A stretch of DNA of 12,401 bases, from contig JAISKX010000033.1 in NCBI GenBank assembly GCA_031260765.1, positions 1 to 12,401 of the forward strand, given 5' to 3'. Positions 8,004 to 12,401 of this stretch are shown piece by piece. The notes beneath the pieces are model-generated. The model had not been told where the DNA came from. It worked only from the letters and a program-made list of their open reading frames with translations, and did not search any database. Source of the DNA: Endomicrobium sp. (GTDB lineage: Bacteria; Elusimicrobiota; Endomicrobiia; Endomicrobiales; Endomicrobiaceae). The number at the start of each line of letters is the position of its first letter. The stretch's first letter is position 1. The translations under genes and the position numbers were made by a program.

Positions 8004-9311
8004 ATGACTCAGACTAAAGTTGCGATAATCGGAAGACCAAATGTCGGGAAATCTACTCTTTTTAATAGATTGATAGGGCGCAAAAAAGCTATTATTCACG
8101 CTTCGCCGGGAACTACAAGAGATAGGAATGATTATGAAGTTCTTTGGAAAGATAAAAAATTCATCATCACAGACACTGCGGGCTGGAGCAGCGATGTAAG
8201 CGTATTTTCAAAAGATATGGCGCGCCAACTTGAAATGGCTGTGGAGCAGGCTGAAATCATTGTATTTGTAGTGGATGCAAAAAGCGGCATTCATCCTTTG
8301 GACAATCAAATAGCGCAAGTTATAAGACAAAGCAAAAAAGAAGTGATTCTCGCTGTAAATAAAATAGACAATCAAGTAGATGAAGCCAAAGGTTATGAGT
8401 TTTATCAATTGGGTTTTGACGAATTGGTTTTTATTTCAGCTATACACGGTAGAAGCATAAATGATTTGCTTGATATGATTTGCCGGCATATAAAATACGA
8501 TAGAAAAAACAAGAAAAAGAAAGATTTATTAAAAATTATCCTTGTAGGAAAGCCGAATGTCGGCAAATCCTCTTTTGTCAATGCCGCCGCAAAGGAAGAA
8601 AGAAGCATAGTTCACGATATAGCTGGAACTACGCGCGACTCTTTGAGCGTCTTGGTAAATATAAATGACAAAGAATATATTTTGACCGACACAGCCGGCT
8701 TGCACAGAGGCAATAAAACAAAAGACGATATGCAATATCTATCTACTTTAAGCGCAAGTTATGCCATTGACGATTCCGATATAGCCGTATTGCTGATAGA
8801 CGCCGAGCAAGGAATAGGCGAGACCGAAAGCAAAATAGCGGGTATATTGGACAAGAAAAAAAGAGCTGTGATAATAGCCGTCAATAAATGGGATTTAATC
8901 AAAGAGGATAAAGAAGAAGCCGTCAGATATTTTACAGAGCAAATAAGAGAGAAAATGAAATTTATGCCTTGGGCGCAAATAATTTTTCTTTCAGCAAAAA
9001 CGGGACAGAGAATAGATAGAGTTTTTGCTCAAGCAGACATAGTATATGAGCAATATAAAAGAGAAATCCCTCAAGATGAATTAAATGCGGCAATAAGAGA
9101 CGCCATAGTCAGAAAGCCGTATATAAGCAAAGGCAAGACTCTAAAAATAAAAAATTACGCCCAAGTAGCGTCAAGACCTCCAACCTTTGTTTTTAGTGTA
9201 AATGATTTGGAATTAGTGCACTTTTCCTATGAGCGCTTTTTAGAAAATTTTCTAAGGGAAAGATTCGGTTTTGACGGAACTCCAATAACTCTAAAATTCA
9301 GAAAAAATTAG
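8004..9311 (+). CDS. der: GTPase Der (EngA), ribosome assembly factor
   Basis: Der is an essential double-GTPase that binds the 50S subunit during its maturation. The 435-residue protein has two consecutive G domains. The first has GRPNVGKS (10-17), GTTRD (36-40), DTAGW (57-61) and NKID (119-122). The second has GKPNVGKS (182-189), GTTRD (208-212), DTAGL (229-233) and NKWD (294-297). The basic stretch around 165-174 (RKNKKKKD) links the domains. The last ~80 residues form the KH-like domain, including the family's RPPTFVFSVN and ERFLENFLRERFGFDGTPI segments. All nucleotide-binding motifs look functional. AAAAGGGG at about 7991-7998 precedes the ATG. It is followed by a GC-rich hairpin element and then plsY. 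Confidence 0.97.
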   Translation: MTQTKVAIIGRPNVGKSTLFNRLIGRKKAIIHASPGTTRDRNDYEVLWKDKKFIITDTAGWSSDVSVFSKDMARQLEMAVEQAEIIVFVVDAKSGIHPLDNQIAQVIRQSKKEVILAVNKIDNQVDEAKGYEFYQLGFDELVFISAIHGRSINDLLDMICRHIKYDRKNKKKKDLLKIILVGKPNVGKSSFVNAAAKEERSIVHDIAGTTRDSLSVLVNINDKEYILTDTAGLHRGNKTKDDMQYLSTLSASYAIDDSDIAVLLIDAEQGIGETESKIAGILDKKKRAVIIAVNKWDLIKEDKEEAVRYFTEQIREKMKFMPWAQIIFLSAKTGQRIDRVFAQADIVYEQYKREIPQDELNAAIRDAIVRKPYISKGKTLKIKNYAQVASRPPTFVFSVNDLELVHFSYERFLENFLRERFGFDGTPITLKFRKN

Positions 9312-9312
9312 T

Positions 9313-9350
9313 CCCCTCTCCCTTGAGGGGAGAGGGCAGGGTGAGGGTGG
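9313..9350 (+). repeat. GC-rich palindromic element with four G-tracts (likely dispersed repeat)
   Basis: Starting two bases after the der stop, CCCTCTCCC (9314-9322) pairs perfectly with GGGAGAGGG (9328-9336) around a TTGAG loop. The right arm continues as CAGGGTGAGGGTGG. On the plus strand the G-tracts 9327-9330, 9334-9336, 9339-9341 and 9345-9347 are separated by 3, 2 and 3 bases, which fits the standard G-quadruplex pattern. No T-run follows, so it is not a classical terminator. I recall similar CCCTCTCCC/GGGAGAGGG...GGGTGAGGG units as intergenic repeats in diverse bacteria. Its composition contrasts sharply with its AT-rich surroundings. Only one copy is in the window. Confidence 0.6.
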
Positions 9351-9381
9351 TCGCAAAGCTAAATTAACAAGGAGAAAACAA

Positions 9382-9999
9382 ATGCTTATAAAAATTCTAT
9401 ACATCTTATTTGCCTATTTCTGCGGAGCAATCCCTTTTGCCTATATACTTCCTAAATTGTTTGCAGGAGTGGATATAAGAACTATCGGCTCAGGCAATCC
9501 CGGAACAACAAATGTTTTTAGAGCCGCAGGCAAAAAAATAGGCGTCCTTGTTTTTTTGCTTGATGTTTCAAAAGGTTTTATTCCTGTATATTTCGCTTGT
9601 CTGATAGACGGCGGCTTTGTTTTCTCCGCCATTGTCGCTCTTGCGGCTATGCTGGGGCATATATACACAATATTCTTAAAATTTAAAGGCGGCAAAGGCG
9701 TTGCAACCGGGCTTGGCGTGTTTTTGGCTTTGATTTTAGAGCCTACTTTATGCGCTTTTGCCGTTTTTATAATAGTATTCTTGCTTTTTGGTTATGTTTC
9801 TCTCGGTTCAATCAGCGCTTGCATAGTTTTGCCTATTGCGGCTTATTTTTTCGGATACGGTATAGAGCCTATAATTTTTGCATCAATAATAGCCTTTGCT
9901 ATCATTTACAAACATAAAAGCAATATAAAAAGACTTATAGCCGGCAATGAAAACAAATTCAATATTTTCGGACGAAAAAAGAAGGATTCAAATGAATAA
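9382..9999 (+). CDS. plsY: Acyl-phosphate:glycerol-3-phosphate acyltransferase PlsY
   Basis: PlsY is an inner-membrane enzyme that moves an acyl chain from acyl-phosphate (made by PlsX) to glycerol-3-phosphate, giving lysophosphatidate in phospholipid synthesis. The 205 residues form several hydrophobic segments (about 4-25, 52-72, 80-100, 110-134 and 138-175). The three family motifs lie in loops: SGNPGTTNVFR (37-47), KGGKGVATGLG (102-112) and HKSNIKRLIAGNENKF (178-193). The C-terminus is basic (GRKKKDSNE) and the length is normal. AAGGAG at 9369-9374 precedes the ATG by seven bases. The last codons overlap the following HU/IHF gene by 8 bases. The GC-rich element lies between it and der and would be in their shared transcript. 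Confidence 0.96.
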   Translation: MLIKILYILFAYFCGAIPFAYILPKLFAGVDIRTIGSGNPGTTNVFRAAGKKIGVLVFLLDVSKGFIPVYFACLIDGGFVFSAIVALAAMLGHIYTIFLKFKGGKGVATGLGVFLALILEPTLCAFAVFIIVFLLFGYVSLGSISACIVLPIAAYFFGYGIEPIIFASIIAFAIIYKHKSNIKRLIAGNENKFNIFGRKKKDSNE

Positions 10000-10255
10000 A
10001 CACGATATAGCTTTATCATTATCAAAAATCCTCGCTTCAAAGAAAGAGGCGGAAAGCGCGGTCAATAAAGTATTTGAAGAAATCTCATCTGCTTTAAGGG
10101 CGGGGGATAAAGTAGTAATCACAGGCTTGGGAAGTTTTAATTCTTTTATAACAAAGCCCAAAAACGGACACAATCCTAAAACTGGCGAAAAACTCATCAT
10201 ATCCCCAATGAGAAAAGTGAGATTTAAACAAGCCAAAGACTTATTTAAGGAATAA
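9992..10255 (+). CDS. HU/IHF-family DNA-bending protein
   Basis: This small nucleoid protein of 87 residues bends DNA as a dimer. The N-terminal helices (MNKHDIALSLSKILASKKEAESAVNKVFEEI) are followed by the signature GDKVVITGLGSF (about 39-50) and the beta-arm region KPKNGHNPKTGEKL. The arm-tip proline that intercalates into DNA is kept in NP, but the residue before it is His where most HU/IHF proteins have Arg (GRNP). The start at 9992 is preferred over the in-frame ATG at 9947 because AAGGA lies at 9982-9986 and MNKxDI is the usual N-terminus. It overlaps the end of plsY by 8 bases. The MerR-like gene begins one base after its stop. HU cannot be told from IHF-alpha by sequence alone; the MerR and tRNA-Pro neighbours resemble ihfA contexts in some bacteria. 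Confidence 0.92.
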   Translation: MNKHDIALSLSKILASKKEAESAVNKVFEEISSALRAGDKVVITGLGSFNSFITKPKNGHNPKTGEKLIISPMRKVRFKQAKDLFKE

Positions 10256-10256
10256 T

Positions 10257-10625
10257 ATGATAGAAAGCTTAAATATATCAGATAAAGAATATTGGACTAT
10301 AGGAGAGATTTCAGAAATCACCAAAGTGCCGAAATACACTCTGAGATATTGGGAGAGCGAATTTAAACTTCTATCCCCTATAAGGAAAGGCAATGGGCGC
10401 AGGCTTTATAAAAAAGACGATGTTGAGCTAATCTTTAATATAAGGGATTTGCTTTACAATAAGAGATATACAATAGAAGGCGTAAAGAAATATTTTGTAT
10501 ATGAAAAGAGAAACAGGCAAAAACAGTTAAAATTAGACATCCCCAATTTACCGGAATCTGAAGTATTGAAAGAAATACAAGGGGATTTACAGCAAGTTCT
10601 AAAATTGCTAAAAGGTGTCCATTGA
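10257..10625 (+). CDS. MerR-family transcriptional regulator (short form)
   Basis: The 122-residue protein has a MerR winged-helix DNA-binding domain. Residues 12-31 (YWTIGEISEITKVPKYTLRY) form the helix-turn-helix, WESEFKLLSPIRKGNGRRLY (32-51) contains the wing, and 52-80 include the second helix pair (DVELIFNIRDLL, YTIEGVKKYF). The C-terminal ~40 residues (KRNRQKQLKLDIP...LQQVLKLLKGVH) are charged and probably form a short dimerisation helix. There are no cysteines for metal sensing and no effector-binding domain. Its ligand is therefore unknown, and it may act purely as a DNA-binding protein. AAGGAA at 10247-10252 lies four bases before the ATG. It is one base after the HU/IHF stop and eight bases before tRNA-Pro, so it is in the same transcript. 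Confidence 0.9.
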   Translation: MIESLNISDKEYWTIGEISEITKVPKYTLRYWESEFKLLSPIRKGNGRRLYKKDDVELIFNIRDLLYNKRYTIEGVKKYFVYEKRNRQKQLKLDIPNLPESEVLKEIQGDLQQVLKLLKGVH

Positions 10626-10633
10626 AAAGCAGT

Positions 10634-10707
10634 CGGGGCGTAGCGCAGTTGGCTAGCGCACTCCCTTGGGGTGGGAGAGGCCGCTGGTTCAAGTCCAGTC
10701 GCCCCGA
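10634..10707 (+). tRNA. tRNA-Pro (anticodon GGG)
   Basis: The full cloverleaf can be folded by eye. The acceptor stem is CGGGGCG (10634-10640) with CGCCCCG (10700-10706) and discriminator A at 10707. The D stem is GCGC/GCGC (10643-10646 with 10656-10659). The anticodon stem is CTCCC/GGGAG (10661-10665 with 10673-10677) around the loop TTGGGGT, with anticodon GGG at 10668-10670. The T stem is GCTGG/CCAGT (10683-10687 with 10695-10699) with loop TTCAAGT. The 3' CCA is not encoded (GAT ACC follows), so it must be added by the nucleotidyltransferase. It lies eight bases after the MerR gene and upstream of a terminator, and is probably processed out of the der-plsY-HU-merR transcript. Confidence 0.96.
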
Positions 10708-10713
10708 TACCAT

Positions 10714-10752
10714 AAGAGATTGAAAATCTTATTGAATTTTCAATCTCTTTTT
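10714..10752 (+). terminator. Rho-independent terminator after tRNA-Pro
   Basis: AAGAGATTGAAAAT (10714-10727) pairs perfectly with ATTTTCAATCTCTT (10736-10749), a 14-bp stem with an 8-base loop. It runs straight into the T-run ending at 10752. It closes the der-plsY-HU-merR-tRNA unit. It is the only clear terminator in the window, so everything upstream may be one or a few long transcripts. Confidence 0.9.
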
Positions 10753-10754
10753 GT

Positions 10755-10763
10755 TGTTAAAAT
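10755..10763 (+). promoter_or_regulatory. Possible extended -10 promoter element
   Basis: TGTTAAAAT reads as an extended -10 (TGn plus TAAAAT) just after the terminator and before the last gene. No good -35 is seen at the expected distance, where the terminator stem lies. It would start RNA near 10770, giving a very short leader. It is a candidate only, offered because the gene needs a promoter and there is little other room. Confidence 0.25.
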
Positions 10764-10770
10764 GGCATAA

Positions 10771-10775
10771 AGAGG
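10771..10775 (+). promoter_or_regulatory. Ribosome binding site for the TTG start at 10783
   Basis: AGAGG lies seven bases before TTG. An in-frame TAA at 10768-10770 rules out any earlier start, so TTG at 10783 is the best-placed initiator. Confidence 0.55.
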
Positions 10776-10782
10776 AAAAAAA

Positions 10783-12401
10783 TTGATTATTATCTCTTGT
10801 TTAAAAACAAAAATATCTAAATATACGGCATGCGGCGCTAAGAAAGCGTTGATTTTTCTATTATTTTTACTTGTTTTTGGTTTTTCGCCTGCAAATGCCC
10901 AGAGCAAATACAGATATATTGTCTTTTTTGCCCAATCTTTAAATATTCCTCAGTCTGTTATAAACAGAATCATGGCTTCAAATTACTTCTCTTTAACCAT
11001 TCCTATAGACAGCGCTGAAATAATCCCAAACAATATTGCAGAATTGATAGCTTCTGGAAAAGGCGAACCGGCTCTTAGTTTCAAACCAGAGCCGCTTTTT
11101 CCCTTAGTTAGTTCTGTCTATGGTCCTGCCGGATACACCCCAGACAGACAAGATATTTTGTCAGACTATTTCAAAAACAATATTTCTGAGTTTAAGAGCA
11201 AAATGAATATGGATAATTTCGGCTTATTTTTGAAATCGGGAGAAGTTTCTAATGATTTATTGCTTTTCTTCAATCAAAATAAATTTATTTGGGCTAATGC
11301 CTCAAATACGGCTGATAATATATACGGCGCTTATAAAATCAATGGGATGAATACTTTTGCAGTTTATAAAAATCTCCCGAATAATAGCGGCGATATTATG
11401 AAATGGCTTGAAGCGCGCAAGGAATCCATAATACCCGTCATTTTGACTGAAAGGCAGTTGAATGATATAGTCTTTATGACATCTCTCATAAATATATTTG
11501 AAAAAAGTCAGTATATAAAGCCGGCGATTCCTCTATATATAAACAATGTTGAAAAAGAGAAATTTGTCGTCAAAAATAATGTCTCATTTTCCAACCCGCA
11601 ATTCAACAGCAATATTATGGATAAGCTGAATTCTGCGGCTGATGTCATACACAAATATAAGAGCATGAAGGGATATTCTCAAACCTCTTATAAAAATGCT
11701 CAAAGCGAATTTCTTATACTTTCTAATTATCAGCTTTTATACGGCGTTGAATCTAAAAATCCAGAAAATTTAAGAGCTTTTTCGGCAATCCATGACAATG
11801 TATTGAAATTTGTAGGTATTTCTATGTTGACAGACGCTGAGATGGACACAATGAAAAAGAATATTTCAGTATATGAAAATAAAGGCGAAGACAGCGAAAT
11901 AAGCGCCGACATTGTGCGGATAAACGGCGGCATAAGCATTGCAAACAATGAGTTAATAAAAAATATAAGCGTGATTTCGGCAAATTCAAATATACAAATC
12001 AGCATAAAATTCAATACAGAAAGTTGGGACAGCGCTATTTCTTTTATAGATGTGTATATAGATATGAACAATATAGATGGTTTAGGCTCTATAGTGATGT
12101 TAAAAGGCGTGAAAGGTTTTTTAGATTCAGCTAATGGTTGGGAATATGCTGTGAGAATTTATAGAAACAGGGCTTTATTATATAGAGACTCTCAGAATGG
12201 GCAAGTTCTTTTGGGAGAGTTTGCCGTCCAAAATAACACTGTCAGAATAAATAGATTTATCAGAGGAAATCCGGCAAATTGGGCAATTCAGGCTATTGCA
12301 GTTGATTCAAGCGGAACAAATAATGCAGTGATTGACTTCTTGGGCTCAAGCAAAGGTAAATCCAAAAAAGATATTCTCCTATCAGTCCCTCTTGAAATAC
12401 C
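10783..12401 (+). CDS. Exported GH57-like (catalytically degenerate) protein with glucodextranase-C/DOMON-like domain (3' partial)
   Basis: The frame stays open from TTG 10783 to the window edge (over 539 codons, no stop). Residues 1-40 look like a signal peptide: lysines in the n-region, the core ALIFLLFLLVFGF and a cleavage site SPANA|QS. The middle, about 45-350, resembles family-57 glycoside hydrolases in motif order: SGKGEPALSF...PLFPL (about 91-108) for the usual IE..T.P..HPILPLL, and GLFLKSGEVSNDLL (147-160) for GMWPSEGSVSEEVL. Later come IPVILTERQLND (217-228) for VxVILDGENAWE and FLILSNYQLLYG (310-321) for the WFWWYGDD region. In each block the acidic or aromatic active-site residues are changed. 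Residues ~405-535 resemble a glucodextranase C-terminal/DOMON-like domain: FIDVYIDMNN, NGWEYAVRIYRNRALLY, GNPANWAIQAIAVDS. The protein probably binds, rather than cleaves, alpha-glucan at or outside the envelope. The family reading comes from memory of motifs and is moderate; the ORF itself is secure. Confidence 0.7.
   Translation, partial: MIIISCLKTKISKYTACGAKKALIFLLFLLVFGFSPANAQSKYRYIVFFAQSLNIPQSVINRIMASNYFSLTIPIDSAEIIPNNIAELIASGKGEPALSFKPEPLFPLVSSVYGPAGYTPDRQDILSDYFKNNISEFKSKMNMDNFGLFLKSGEVSNDLLLFFNQNKFIWANASNTADNIYGAYKINGMNTFAVYKNLPNNSGDIMKWLEARKESIIPVILTERQLNDIVFMTSLINIFEKSQYIKPAIPLYINNVEKEKFVVKNNVSFSNPQFNSNIMDKLNSAADVIHKYKSMKGYSQTSYKNAQSEFLILSNYQLLYGVESKNPENLRAFSAIHDNVLKFVGISMLTDAEMDTMKKNISVYENKGEDSEISADIVRINGGISIANNELIKNISVISANSNIQISIKFNTESWDSAISFIDVYIDMNNIDGLGSIVMLKGVKGFLDSANGWEYAVRIYRNRALLYRDSQNGQVLLGEFAVQNNTVRINRFIRGNPANWAIQAIAVDSSGTNNAVIDFLGSSKGKSKKDILLSVPLEI

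Noticed and set aside
9313..9336. der-plsY hairpin as a rho-independent terminator
   Set aside because: No T-run follows the stem on the plus strand; G-rich sequence follows instead.
9947..9991. Earlier in-frame ATG for the HU/IHF gene
   Set aside because: The added residues are an out-of-frame reading of the plsY end; the start at 9992 has its own Shine-Dalgarno and the family's usual N-terminus.
10435..10713. Minus-strand ORF whose product begins like RLDLNQRPLPPQGSALANCA
   Set aside because: This is the antisense translation of tRNA-Pro and the merR end, a well-known spurious peptide type seen opposite tRNA genes.
11730..12071. Minus-strand ORF of 113 codons
   Set aside because: It lies wholly inside the long plus-strand coding region with signal peptide and domain matches, and has no recognisable protein features.
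1..12401. CRISPR arrays, insertion sequences, attachment sites, riboswitches
   Set aside because: No regularly spaced repeats, transposase genes, terminal inverted repeats or recognisable riboswitch folds were seen; the only repeat-like element is the one between der and plsY.

Overview
The window is a densely packed, AT-rich bacterial chromosome segment in which every recognisable gene lies on the plus strand. Gaps are short, several genes overlap by a few bases, and good AAGGAG/AGGAGG ribosome binding sites are common. No stretch over 300 bases lacks a gene. The organism is probably Gram-negative: PlsY, an HU/IHF protein and a small MerR regulator are followed by a tRNA-Pro gene without an encoded CCA, and the last gene encodes an exported protein with a DOMON/glucodextranase-like domain. 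The split PurS/PurL, glucuronate isomerase and GH57-like protein would fit an anaerobic, carbohydrate-using bacterium such as an Elusimicrobiota/Endomicrobia member. That placement is a weak inference and was not tested.

Positions 1-2090 hold a restriction-modification island. It contains the C-terminal part of an N4/N6 DNA methyltransferase (cut by the window edge), an HNH endonuclease with two CxxC pairs, and a complete D12-class adenine methyltransferase. The first two are 3 bases apart and the last two overlap by ATGA, so they look like one operon. Two different methyltransferases with one nuclease suggest an asymmetric recognition site. The island looks more AT-rich than the housekeeping genes that follow.

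Positions 2107-6560 hold phoU and three genes of de novo purine synthesis: purC, an unusual tandem-domain purS, and purL. purC/purS overlap by 8 bases and purS/purL by 4 bases. PurL starts at TTG, and PurQ is not in the window. uxaC (glucuronate/galacturonate isomerase) follows at 6574-7980 with no sign of its own promoter.

Positions 8004-10749 hold der (ribosome-assembly GTPase), plsY (acyl-phosphate glycerol-3-phosphate acyltransferase), an HU/IHF-family protein, a MerR-like regulator and tRNA-Pro(GGG), closed by a strong rho-independent terminator. Between der and plsY lies a striking GC-rich element with a 9-bp stem and four G-tracts (a potential G-quadruplex). It looks like a dispersed repeat copy in an otherwise AT-rich region.

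From 10783 to the right edge runs a large open reading frame starting at TTG. It encodes an exported protein that I read as a catalytically degenerate GH57-like domain followed by a glucodextranase-C/DOMON-like carbohydrate-binding domain. This is the least ordinary protein in the window, together with the single-chain double PurS.
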